From: Clostridia bacterium | Lineage (GTDB): Bacteria > Bacillota_A > Clostridia > Oscillospirales > CAG-272 | Length of the DNA stretch: 12,392 bases | Assembly (NCBI GenBank): GCA_017632155.1 | Contig: JAGBRZ010000147.1 | Coordinates: 1 to 12,392 of the forward strand | Direction of reading: 5' to 3' | In this document: one piece after another, positions 6,540 to 12,392 of the stretch | Position numbering within the stretch: position 1 is the stretch's first letter | Layout of the letters: each line of letters begins with the position of its first letter | The notes under the pieces: generated by a model | What the model saw: the letters and a program-made list of their open reading frames with translations, nothing else | Database searches by the model: none | Told to the model about the DNA's origin: nothing | Position numbers and translations under genes: made by a program

Positions 6540-7028
6540 TTACGAAACATTTCCGTATATATCACAAGTCATAGAAAGATCAACGTTAATGGTTTTTGTA
6601 GTGACAAATAAGAATTTATTTTTAAATGTACCGTATCCGTATGCTGTCGCTCCCGAGCGGGATGACGAGCCGTTGGAAAATTCCCAAGAATTTTCATATA
6701 TGGTATAATCATAGCTTGCATTGGTACAAGTAGCGGAACTACCGTATACATAGCTAAATGTGGCAGTTAATGTGTATTCCCATTCAATCTCACCAGAAGA
6801 ATTGGTGAATCTTGCAGGTTGTTCTGCTAATATTGTTGTTGCGGTTGAGCGCATTGAATTAACCATAGTGAATTCTGGAACAAATATTGTTAGATAACTG
6901 CCATCTTCATATTCTATAACAGTAGATTCGAAACTTTGCTTTTCATTGATCGTTTCAGCATTGATCGGCGCCACAAACAAAGTCATAACAAAAACGAATG
7001 CCAATAATATACAACTGATTTTTTTCAT
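6540..7028 (-). CDS. Small secreted protein with signal peptide
   Basis: A 162-residue exported protein of no family I can name. A Lys-containing start and a hydrophobic core are followed by a likely signal peptidase I site after Ala24 (PINA then ET), with no lipobox Cys. The mature part is rich in Thr, Ser, Tyr and Phe in an alternating pattern, which suggests beta strands. It includes YTLTATFSYVYGSSATCTNASYDYT and ends TKTINVDLSMTCDIYGNVS. Two Cys in the mature part (in SATCTNA and SMTCD) could form a disulfide. AGGAG overlaps the stop codon of the HAAS-like gene upstream, so the two are probably translationally linked. As last gene of a PadR operon it may be the effector the system controls, but that is inference. 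The gene is AT-rich, like its operon neighbours. Confidence 0.8.
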   Translation of the reverse strand: MKKISCILLAFVFVMTLFVAPINAETINEKQSFESTVIEYEDGSYLTIFVPEFTMVNSMRSTATTILAEQPARFTNSSGEIEWEYTLTATFSYVYGSSATCTNASYDYTIYENSWEFSNGSSSRSGATAYGYGTFKNKFLFVTTKTINVDLSMTCDIYGNVS

Positions 7029-7037
7029 ATTTTACTC

Positions 7038-7421
7038 CTATTTTATTACGGTAATACCGGGACTATCTACGGTAATCTCTCCACCTACCATAGACCACAA
7101 GTGGGCAATGTAAAACGATAAAAGGGTAATAATTGCAATAAGAACGACAACCGAAACCGTCAGAATCAGATTCACCAGCTTCGATTTTTTCAAAAGCGCG
7201 CTATAATCATCTCTGTCATAAAAGCTTGCTGCAATTTCTTCGGGAGTACCGAATTCCGCGCATAGCGAATCGTATGAAATTTCTTTTTCTTCAAAACGGT
7301 CGGTGATCTTGCTTCTCATATCGTTCGCAAAAACCTTTTTGATCGACCAAGAACATCCCGTCAATTCATCCGTAATCCGAGAAAGATAAAGCTTGACTGT
7401 CTTTTTATCCGTTTTGTTCAT
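7038..7421 (-). CDS. HAAS-like (DUF1700/DUF6120-type) single-helix membrane protein
   Basis: A 127-residue protein. A cytoplasmic helical domain of about 78 residues includes TDRFEEKEISYDSLCAEFG followed by TPEEIAASFY (59-68). This FG-x-P-EEIA pattern is typical of the HAAS / DUF1700 / DUF6120 group, which usually sits next to a PadR regulator and is thought to act with it. One transmembrane helix spans about 82-105 and a short tail ends at residue 127. The ATG at 7421 has AGGAG about seven bases upstream. The gene overlaps the end of the PadR gene by 17 bases, so the two are expressed together. The exact DUF assignment is from memory; the HAAS-like nature is more certain than the number. Confidence 0.82.
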   Translation of the reverse strand: MNKTDKKTVKLYLSRITDELTGCSWSIKKVFANDMRSKITDRFEEKEISYDSLCAEFGTPEEIAASFYDRDDYSALLKKSKLVNLILTVSVVVLIAIITLLSFYIAHLWSMVGGEITVDSPGITVIK

Positions 7422-7770
7422 CGTTCGCTCCTTTCCAGTTTAACAGCGACTCAACACCGGCAAAAACTATTTTCATTTGCTCTTTTCCGTATTCAAGATA
7501 TTCTTTTCCGTATTCGCTTATGGAGTAATACATTCTGAATCGCTTGTTTACTACCATTTCCTTGTGCGAGGAAATCAATTCTCTCGATTGCATACGGTAT
7601 AGCGGGCCGTAAAGCGAGCCTTCTTTTACCTGAAAAGCGTTATCCGTGCGCCGGGCAAGCTCCTCCTTGATCTCGTAGCCGTACATATCGCGCTCCGAAA
7701 GCATATGCAAGATCAACAATTCAACAATACCGAGCCGCACGTTTTCATAAATACTGTCCTTCCAATGCAA
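7405..7770 (-). CDS. PadR family transcriptional regulator
   Basis: A 121-residue PadR regulator, a winged-helix repressor that binds DNA as a dimer. The N-terminal helices (VRLGIVELLILHMLS) lead into GYEIKEEL (31-38). The recognition part GSLYGPLYRMQSRELI (51-66) and the wing strands RFRMYYSIS (78-86) follow, then a C-terminal dimer helix (86-110). Start choice: AGGAGG at 7783-7778 is only one base from a GTG at 7776 but seven from a TTG at 7770, so the TTG is the better start; both are in frame. It is first in an operon with the HAAS-like gene and the secreted protein gene. Back-to-back promoters with the protease gene suggest it may control both directions, as PadR proteins usually repress their own operon. 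No inducer can be inferred. Confidence 0.92.
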   Translation of the reverse strand: MHWKDSIYENVRLGIVELLILHMLSERDMYGYEIKEELARRTDNAFQVKEGSLYGPLYRMQSRELISSHKEMVVNKRFRMYYSISEYGKEYLEYGKEQMKIVFAGVESLLNWKGANDEQNG

Positions 7771-7777
7771 AGCCACC

Positions 7778-7783
7778 CCTCCT
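7778..7783 (-). promoter_or_regulatory. Ribosome binding site that decides the PadR start (TTG)
   Basis: Minus-strand AGGAGG, seven bases from TTG at 7770 and one base from GTG at 7776. The spacing supports initiation at TTG. Confidence 0.7.
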
Positions 7784-7791
7784 TTGCATTT

Positions 7792-7820
7792 ATTATATCA
7801 CAAAAAAGTTATTATGTAAA
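7792..7820 (-). promoter_or_regulatory. Sigma-A promoter of the PadR operon
   Basis: On the minus strand, TTTACA (7820-7815), 17 bases and TATAAT (7797-7792) with TGA upstream of the -10 box. It lies just 21 bases from the divergent promoter at 7842. A weak inverted repeat ATACT/AGTAT (7820-7824 with 7836-7840) sits between the two and is a candidate PadR operator at low confidence. Confidence 0.85.
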
Positions 7821-7841
7821 TACTTTTTTCAAAATAGTATA

Positions 7842-7870
7842 TTGACAAATGGTTAAATTTATGGTATAAT
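7842..7870 (+). promoter_or_regulatory. Sigma-A promoter of the protease-lipoprotein pair
   Basis: Consensus TTGACA (7842-7847), a 17-base spacer and TATAAT (7865-7870) with TGG before the -10 box. The leader of about 90 bases to the ATG at 7966 shows no clear terminator or riboswitch. Confidence 0.9.
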
Positions 7871-7965
7871 GCTTATGACAAAGTTTTTCAAAGCGGTAGT
7901 TCGGCAGAAGCGTTACTATCATTGAAAAGTTGGTCAAATTATTATTTGTAATATGGAGGTTATCT

Positions 7966-9696
7966 ATGAACACACATCGTTTCTTTAAAGTTTCTGTTGC
8001 AGTTATATTGATTACTGCAATGCTATCGATTTCGCCGCTATCCGTCTTAGGCAGTTCTTTACAGTTAACCGTCAATGCTAAAACTAGCGAAGAATTACGC
8101 AAGGTTTGTAATTTTACAGGTATTAATGAACAAATTGAGGTTGGAATTTTTCTTAATGATTTATCCGATGAGGAAGTGGCGACAGCATTTGAATCGCAAC
8201 AAGTAACTCGATTGGATTCATTAACAGTGTCTAAAGAGAGTTTTTCCTCGAAACCAACATCAGATCAAATTAACAATACTATTGCCAACTCAAGAAATCT
8301 TTACAAAAGTTTATACAATCAACACAACCAAAAAATTGCCGAGGACCTTTCAATATCATCTAACATCATCTATCGTAGCCGTTATTCTCCGCTAATAATT
8401 GCTTCTTTAACAAAATCAGAAATCAATCGTTTGGCTTTGACAGATAAAGTTACTTACATTGATACTTATTCAAGAGATGTCAAAGCAGAATCAACCAGTG
8501 ACAATGGCAACGATTTTAATATTGATCTGCAAATTTGCAGAATTAACGAAGCTAAACAAGCCTTTGATGTCGATGGCAGTGGTGTAGTTATTGGTATCGT
8601 TGATGAAGGAATTCCTAACGAAACTGAACTCGCTGGATATTCAATTCCGTACATTCCTAGTCATATGTATGGTTCCTATAAATCATCACATGCTAGCTAT
8701 TGTGCCAATATTATTAATACTATTGCCCCCGGATCAACATTATTTTTTGCTGGGAATCCACCCGCAGGCGGAGTAGTGGAATGTGTAGAATGGCTCTTAG
8801 ATCAGGAAGTAATGATTATAAGTGCTTCAATATCAGCAGGCATTGAAGCAAATACTTATACTATGTATTCCAAATGGTTTGATCATATTTCTTACCATCA
8901 CGCAGTAATCTTTGTTACTGCGGCTGGCAATAACGATGTACCCAATGAACTTCAAGGGTGTAGAGATATGCAAATGGCATATAATGTTATTACTGTTGGT
9001 TCCTTAAATTGCAAAACCACCCTAACGTATTCTGACGATGAGTTAGGCATCGCACATTTTAATAATACTTCTGTTGCACCATTTAAACCGGATATTAGCA
9101 CTTCTTGTGGAGATACATCCGGTTCAACAGCATTAATGACCGGAAGCATCGCTCTATTACTTGAGACTGACACATCATTAAGAATGTATTCGGAAACTAT
9201 TAAAGCTTTGCTTGCAGCAAGTGTTAACCAATCATCGCCACACAAATACTGTACTTCCGATAGAACGGAATCTAGAGCTTCTTTTATGCAAGTTGGAGCG
9301 GGTTTATTGGATGTCTACCGTTTTCTTTATAACGGCATACAAGAAAAATACTATAATAACACCATCAGTAATTCGATTAATGAAGATACAATCTATTTCG
9401 CCCCGAATTGCGATATTAGATTAGCATTCGCTTATGTGCAACCTGTCACCATATCATCGATTGATCATAGTTTTGAAGAATCGACAGTTCAAGGAGATAT
9501 AGTTGATTACGCAATATACATTAGAAAACAGGACGAAATTGCTCCGATTACATATTCCAACACATCAAATAATTTGGAAATAGTCGAATTCAACTCTGGT
9601 ACAGGAGGATATTTTACAATCAAAATCGTTCCGGTATATGCAACTACAAGTACAGTTTTTTATTCTGTAGCAACTAATGTTGAACCCGCAACATAA
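7966..9696 (+). CDS. Secreted subtilisin-like serine protease (S8 family) with propeptide
   Basis: A 576-residue exported protease. Residues 1-30 are a signal sequence. Residues about 45-170 look like an inhibitor-type propeptide, including YSPLIIASLTKSEINRL and VTYIDTYSRD. The catalytic domain follows: Asp213 in VVIGIVDEGI, His242 in SSHASYCANII, oxyanion Asn322 in AAGN and Ser385 in GDTSGSTALMTG. All residues of an active subtilase are present, but the motifs diverge: Gly after His is Ala, the Gly of Gly-Thr-Ser is Asp, and the usual Pro four residues after Ser is Ala. Residues about 455-576 form a Thr/Ser-rich beta-like tail with no cell-wall anchor. GGAGG at 7955-7959 selects the ATG at 7966 over 7930. 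The gene is much more AT-rich than the window's flanks. The lipoprotein gene follows after ten bases. Possible targets include the secreted protein across the divergent promoter, but that is speculation. Confidence 0.88.
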   Translation: MNTHRFFKVSVAVILITAMLSISPLSVLGSSLQLTVNAKTSEELRKVCNFTGINEQIEVGIFLNDLSDEEVATAFESQQVTRLDSLTVSKESFSSKPTSDQINNTIANSRNLYKSLYNQHNQKIAEDLSISSNIIYRSRYSPLIIASLTKSEINRLALTDKVTYIDTYSRDVKAESTSDNGNDFNIDLQICRINEAKQAFDVDGSGVVIGIVDEGIPNETELAGYSIPYIPSHMYGSYKSSHASYCANIINTIAPGSTLFFAGNPPAGGVVECVEWLLDQEVMIISASISAGIEANTYTMYSKWFDHISYHHAVIFVTAAGNNDVPNELQGCRDMQMAYNVITVGSLNCKTTLTYSDDELGIAHFNNTSVAPFKPDISTSCGDTSGSTALMTGSIALLLETDTSLRMYSETIKALLAASVNQSSPHKYCTSDRTESRASFMQVGAGLLDVYRFLYNGIQEKYYNNTISNSINEDTIYFAPNCDIRLAFAYVQPVTISSIDHSFEESTVQGDIVDYAIYIRKQDEIAPITYSNTSNNLEIVEFNSGTGGYFTIKIVPVYATTSTVFYSVATNVEPAT

Positions 9697-9706
9697 GGAG
9701 GGATAA

Positions 9707-10783
9707 ATGAAGACTGTACATGTTATAACATTTTTTTTATTAATATTTTTCCTTCTCATATTTGTATCATGCTCTCCGATAGATTTTTCCCACATTGAAA
9801 CTACTGATATAGGAACAACGTCATATGATGAAACCGTTACTACCACCGATACAGAATCGCCGTCCTCTCTTGAATCGGTTACTACCGATAATATAACGGA
9901 GCCTCTGCCTGAGGGAAGATTATTCAATTCAAACAATGACGGATGGTGCGTAGACCCCGGGGCATACCGTAACATATACACCGGAGCTCCCGATATTCCG
10001 CCCGTGGGTTCACTTCAGCTCACGCCTCTTGCCGCATATCTCGCCAACACCGCCGAGGACGGCGAGGAAATGTATTTTATCGTGGGCGTGACGGCTTCCA
10101 AAAACTCGTCGGGAACTCCGAAGGGATGGTCAAAGGAGGATCTTATGTCGTTCGTTTACAACGGCAAGACCGTTGGGGAATATCTTTCCTCCTTTGAGTA
10201 TCAGGCATACTGCGAGAACAATTCGACCTATCCCAGCTATGCTTCGTGGGAGATACTTTCGGCAAATCTTTACGCCGGTATGACTCCGGAGGAAGCTCTT
10301 AAAGAAGAAAACTACGTAAAAGTTTCAAAAATGCATTTTGAGTATCAGGAGGCATATTACAAGGCACGAGCGGCGTTTTTGTGTGAGATCGCTCCTTATG
10401 AGCAAAAGCCCGACGCCGCGGAATATCTCGAGGGTTTCGGCATTGAGCTTTGCGGTGACCCGAGCACCGAGGAATGGCGCTATCATCTGCAGGTAATAAA
10501 GACCTCGAATTCTTCGATAGGTGCGATCAACGGCACTATGGATTTCCTTGTCAAATGCACTAAAGAGGAGCTGTGGGCGCTCAATGACGGCAACACCGAT
10601 TACGGCTTCATCTTCTACGCCTCCGACAGCGAGGGCAGATTTATTCTTTCAAATCAGCCTCCGATCGAAGGCTACCGCGGAAATCTTTCGTCCGATCTGT
10701 GCTATCTCGACCGCAGACTCATCGACGGGCACGTTGCGTTTTCGTATGAAGAGCTTGGGATTTATGATAGATTGAAATACTGA
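9707..10783 (+). CDS. Hypothetical lipoprotein downstream of the protease
   Basis: A 358-residue protein that I cannot assign. The strongly hydrophobic leader ends FVSC, so Cys22 is probably the lipidated residue. A Thr/Ser/Asp-rich linker runs to about residue 68. The rest is a mixed alpha/beta domain starting near LPEGRLFNSNNDGWC, with a long helical stretch at about 195-240 (EEALKEENYVKVSKMHFEYQ region) and closing strands to DRLKY. No catalytic motif is visible. AAGGAGG overlaps the protease stop codon and the gap is ten bases, so the two genes form an operon. The first 65 or so codons are AT-rich like the protease, while the remainder is GC-richer like the distant neighbours, which hints at a fusion or replacement of the 5' part. 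Confidence 0.72.
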   Translation: MKTVHVITFFLLIFFLLIFVSCSPIDFSHIETTDIGTTSYDETVTTTDTESPSSLESVTTDNITEPLPEGRLFNSNNDGWCVDPGAYRNIYTGAPDIPPVGSLQLTPLAAYLANTAEDGEEMYFIVGVTASKNSSGTPKGWSKEDLMSFVYNGKTVGEYLSSFEYQAYCENNSTYPSYASWEILSANLYAGMTPEEALKEENYVKVSKMHFEYQEAYYKARAAFLCEIAPYEQKPDAAEYLEGFGIELCGDPSTEEWRYHLQVIKTSNSSIGAINGTMDFLVKCTKEELWALNDGNTDYGFIFYASDSEGRFILSNQPPIEGYRGNLSSDLCYLDRRLIDGHVAFSYEELGIYDRLKY

Positions 10784-10790
10784 TTCAGGA

Positions 10791-10828
10791 GAAAAAACAT
10801 CCCCATTCGCCGCAAGGCGAATGGGGAT
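10791..10828. terminator. Bidirectional terminator between convergent genes
   Basis: A 13-bp perfect stem (10799-10811 with 10816-10828) has a GCAA tetraloop. On the minus strand it is followed by GTTTTTTC (10798-10791), a good T-run for the gene ending at 10835. On the plus strand a T-rich stretch begins a little further on, so it may also stop the lipoprotein operon. Confidence 0.87.
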
Positions 10829-10834
10829 TATTAA

Positions 10835-11812
10835 TCAGTCTTTTTTCTTTCCGCTATTGTTCGACTTCACGCTGATAACAACGGCAACAACAAGGATTCC
10901 GATGGCAACGATCATAAATATCGCGCTGCCCGAAATGCCGCGCGATGCGCGCTGCGGGGTGGGGAAGACGTTTTCGATATAGTCAACGCAGATGACGGTG
11001 CGGATGCCCGTCGCCTCTGTGAAGGACTCGAGCGCGGCATTGACCGTTGCGGCTGTCAGCTGCGGCTCTCCCGAACCCGTCAGGTCAACAAGCTTCGATT
11101 CGTTCGGCTGCGTTGCCTTGCTCGGCTCGACGTTGAAGGACGAGGAAAGCCCCTCCGCAACGATCACCTTTTCCATCTCTCCCATCAGCGACGCGAGGTT
11201 GGCATCGAGCGAGTAGGCGTAGTAATTCGCCACGTGCGAGCTGACGAGCTGACCGAGCGTGGTGTAATTGTTGCCGAAATGCTCGGAAACTTCGTAGGCA
11301 ATGTTGTCGCCGACCCACGCAATGAAGTAAATGTCCTCGCATTCCTCTTCGACGAGGAAGTAGAGCAGAATGTTGTCCTCGTAGGTCGCGCCGTGGTCGA
11401 AGAACTGCGAATATTTCGCATCGGCGGCGCGCTGAAACGCGGCTTCGTTGTAATTTTGACCGAAATCATCGGGGTGAACCTTCACGTTGTTCGTGGGCAG
11501 AAGCATATAAATTAACGCAAAGGCAAAGAATATAATGATGATCACGGGCGCCATCATCGCGCCAAGGCATCCCCCACCGCCACCGCCGTAATAACGGCGC
11601 GGACCGAATCCCCAACCAAAATAGGGACCGTGATGGTGATGGTGATGATGCGGGTGATGATGGGGAGTTCCAAAGCCTCCGGGACGCGGACCACCAAAGC
11701 TGCCGCCGGGGCGCGAACCGCCACCGAAGCCTCCGCCGCCAAATCCTCCTCCGCGGGAGCCGCCTCCAAAGCCGCCACCGCCACCTCTTGAACCTCCACC
11801 GGGACCGGGCAT
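10835..11812 (-). CDS. Gly/His-rich two-helix membrane protein with TPM-like external domain
   Basis: A 325-residue protein with four parts. Residues 1-50 are almost only Gly, Ser, Arg, Phe and Pro. Residues 51-61 are ten His and one Pro, a possible metal-binding tract. A first transmembrane helix spans about 86-105. A soluble domain of about 190 residues includes YEDNILLYFLVEEECEDIYFIAW and faintly resembles TPM-type extracytoplasmic domains. A second helix spans about 297-316, followed by a Lys-rich end. With both ends carrying positive charge, the middle domain probably faces outward. AGG stands eight bases from the ATG at 11812, and a clear promoter is at 11852-11880. The TPM likeness is weak. 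The function is unknown; metal handling is a guess from the His tract. Confidence 0.75.
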   Translation of the reverse strand: MPGPGGGSRGGGGGFGGGSRGGGFGGGGFGGGSRPGGSFGGPRPGGFGTPHHHPHHHHHHHGPYFGWGFGPRRYYGGGGGGCLGAMMAPVIIIIFFAFALIYMLLPTNNVKVHPDDFGQNYNEAAFQRAADAKYSQFFDHGATYEDNILLYFLVEEECEDIYFIAWVGDNIAYEVSEHFGNNYTTLGQLVSSHVANYYAYSLDANLASLMGEMEKVIVAEGLSSSFNVEPSKATQPNESKLVDLTGSGEPQLTAATVNAALESFTEATGIRTVICVDYIENVFPTPQRASRGISGSAIFMIVAIGILVVAVVISVKSNNSGKKKD

Positions 11813-11851
11813 ATCATTTACCTCACTTTCAATGAAATGTTTTATGATACT

Positions 11852-11880
11852 ATTATATCATTGTGCATAGCAATTGTCAA
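11852..11880 (-). promoter_or_regulatory. Sigma-A promoter of the Gly/His-rich membrane protein gene
   Basis: On the minus strand, TTGACA (11880-11875), 17 bases and TATAAT (11857-11852) with TGA before the -10 box, about 40 bases from the ATG. Confidence 0.9.
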
Positions 11881-11940
11881 TATTTTTCGCAAAGAGATAA
11901 ATGATAATGCACTAAAACTTGCTCTTTTTGCAAAAATCCC

Positions 11941-11969
11941 TTGACAAACCCCGCCGCGTATGATATAAT
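11941..11969 (+). promoter_or_regulatory. Sigma-A promoter of tRNA-Pro
   Basis: Consensus TTGACA (11941-11946), 17 bases and TATAAT (11964-11969) with TGA before the -10 box, 45 bases upstream of the tRNA. Confidence 0.9.
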
Positions 11970-12014
11970 ATAGTGCTGATAAATTAAAAATAACAGTATT
12001 TTACTAAAAATCAA

Positions 12015-12091
12015 CGAGATGTGGCTCAGTTTGGTAGAGCGCTACGTTCGGGACGTAGAAGTCGCAGGTTCGAATCCTGTCATCTCGACCA
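12015..12091 (+). tRNA. tRNA-Pro (anticodon CGG)
   Basis: A 77-base cloverleaf. The acceptor CGAGATG pairs with CATCTCG, followed by discriminator A and encoded CCA. The anticodon stem CTACG/CGTAG encloses loop TTCGGGA, giving anticodon CGG, which reads CCG. C1-G72 and G37 fit proline tRNAs. The T-arm is GCAGG-TTCGAAT-CCTGT. Its 3' end from the T-loop onward is the start of a 168-bp tandem repeat. Confidence 0.96.
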
Positions 12092-12126
12092 AAATAGGGG
12101 ATAGCCTTCAGGCTATCCCCTATTTT
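12091..12126 (+). terminator. Rho-independent terminator of tRNA-Pro (repeat unit 1)
   Basis: A perfect 16-bp stem (12091-12106 with 12111-12126) with loop TTCA begins at the last base of the CCA and closes with TTTT. It is copied exactly in unit 2. Confidence 0.88.
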
Positions 12127-12144
12127 GCTTGAACTGAATTGATG

Positions 12145-12241
12145 CTGAACCTCTTGGTGTCGCGAAGCGGCACCAATCATTTGCGCGCGAGCACTGCATA
12201 TCGCTCTCGCACCCAATTATGCGCGCAAATATAGGTTCAGA
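12145..12241 (+). ncRNA. Folded post-tRNA element, copy B
   Basis: The same layout as the element after tRNA-Arg. The outer stem CTGAACCT (12145-12152) pairs with AGGTTCAG (12233-12240). A ten-bp hairpin (12154-12163 with 12167-12176, loop GAA, one G-T pair) is followed by TC and the stem ATTTGCGCGC/GCGCGCAAAT (12179-12188 with 12221-12230). The loop of this last stem ends in CCCAATTAT, and the 14 bases CCCAATTATGCGCG are identical to copy A. The outer stem's 3' arm copies the tRNA-Pro T-arm (AGGTTC), so its 5' arm is also complementary to the tRNA gene itself. A second copy of this element begins at 12313 and is cut off by the window end. Confidence 0.65.
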
Positions 12242-12259
12242 ATCCTGTCATCTCGACCA
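12233..12259 (+). pseudogene. Duplicated tRNA-Pro 3' end (T-arm to CCA)
   Basis: This copies the tRNA-Pro 3' end (12066-12091), beginning AGGTTC and ending in the acceptor strand CATCTCG, A, CCA. One A is inserted in the T-loop (TTCAGAAT in place of TTCGAAT). There is no 5' half, so it cannot be a tRNA by itself. Confidence 0.92.
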
Positions 12260-12294
12260 AAATAGGGGATAGCCTTCAGGCTATCCCCTATTTT
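12259..12294 (+). terminator. Duplicated terminator hairpin (repeat unit 2)
   Basis: An exact copy of the tRNA-Pro terminator 168 bases downstream. It would act only on transcripts that read through the first one. Confidence 0.85.
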
Positions 12295-12392
12295 GCTTGA
12301 ACTGAATTGATGCTGAACCTCTTGGTGTCGCAAAGCGGCACCAATCATTTGCGCGCGAGCACTGCATATCGCTCTCGCACCCAATTATGCGC

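Larger units (their letters stand above)
12073..12392 (+). repeat. 168-bp tandem repeat of tRNA tail, terminator and folded element
   Basis: Bases 12073-12240 repeat as 12241-12392, which is cut by the window end. Over the 152 aligned bases only one differs (G at 12164, A at 12332). Each unit starts inside the tRNA-Pro T-loop with AATCCTGT and runs through the acceptor 3' strand, CCA, the terminator hairpin and the folded element, ending AGGTTCAG. The unit has no coding sequence. Near-identity indicates very recent duplication or ongoing homogenisation. The array may continue past the window. Confidence 0.95.

Noticed and set aside
7930..7965. Longer start for the protease at 7930
   Set aside because: GGAGG at 7955-7959 fits the ATG at 7966, which also gives a standard signal sequence.
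11554..11817. Ala/Val-rich alternative frame across the Gly-rich coding stretch
   Set aside because: It is a shadow of the glycine codons of the real gene and would lose the two-helix protein.
12004..12216. 70-residue minus-strand open frame over tRNA-Pro
   Set aside because: It is the antisense of the tRNA and its terminator. Frames of this kind over tRNA genes are common false calls, and there is no ribosome site.
12145..12241. Integron attC site
   Set aside because: The folded shape with an outer inverted repeat is similar, but the GTTRRRY core is absent (GTTCAGA), there is no cassette gene and no integrase in view.
12073..12392. CRISPR array or crRNA-like repeats
   Set aside because: The whole 168-bp unit repeats with no unique spacers, and the repeat begins within a tRNA gene.

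Overview
The window looks like a chromosomal segment of a Gram-positive Bacillota, most likely an uncultivated gut or rumen Clostridia (Oscillospirales-like). The basis is seven near-perfect sigma-A promoters with 17-base spacing, strong AGGAG-type ribosome sites, tRNAs with encoded CCA, several lipoproteins with Thr/Glu/Pro-rich linkers, and a PadR/HAAS regulator pair. The lineage is inferred from style; there is no rRNA or marker gene here.

Layout. Positions 1-258 hold no gene but are packed with small hairpins, ending in a 22-bp-period hairpin array just before a flavin reductase gene (259-843), which is followed closely by a propeller-like lipoprotein (860-2161). A bidirectional terminator separates these from a convergent two-gene lipoprotein operon on the minus strand (5228 down to 2215): a double-SGNH hydrolase lipoprotein whose second domain has lost its catalytic residues, then a second propeller lipoprotein. 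The N-terminal domain of that second propeller lipoprotein is related to that of the 860-2161 product. Then come tRNA-Arg(ACG), its terminator, a folded element, and a second 22-bp hairpin array (5547-5756). A six-helix membrane protein (5810-6340, minus) follows.

From about 6500 to 9900 the DNA is visibly richer in A+T. It holds a PadR regulator, a HAAS-like membrane protein and a small secreted protein as one minus-strand operon. Divergent from it are a secreted subtilisin-like protease and a lipoprotein, with two strong promoters back to back. The lipoprotein gene changes base composition inside its reading frame, which suggests the edge of an acquired segment. Next is a Gly/His-rich two-helix membrane protein (10835-11812, minus).

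The window ends with tRNA-Pro(CGG), a terminator, and a 168-bp tandem repeat. Each repeat unit carries the 3' end of that tRNA, the terminator and a folded element. The same folded element lies after tRNA-Arg. In both places its closing stem is complementary to the T-arm of the tRNA just upstream, and it ends in a copy of that T-arm with one extra A. This family of tRNA-tail elements, and the hairpin arrays with fixed spacers and changing but self-complementary stems, are the least explained structures here.
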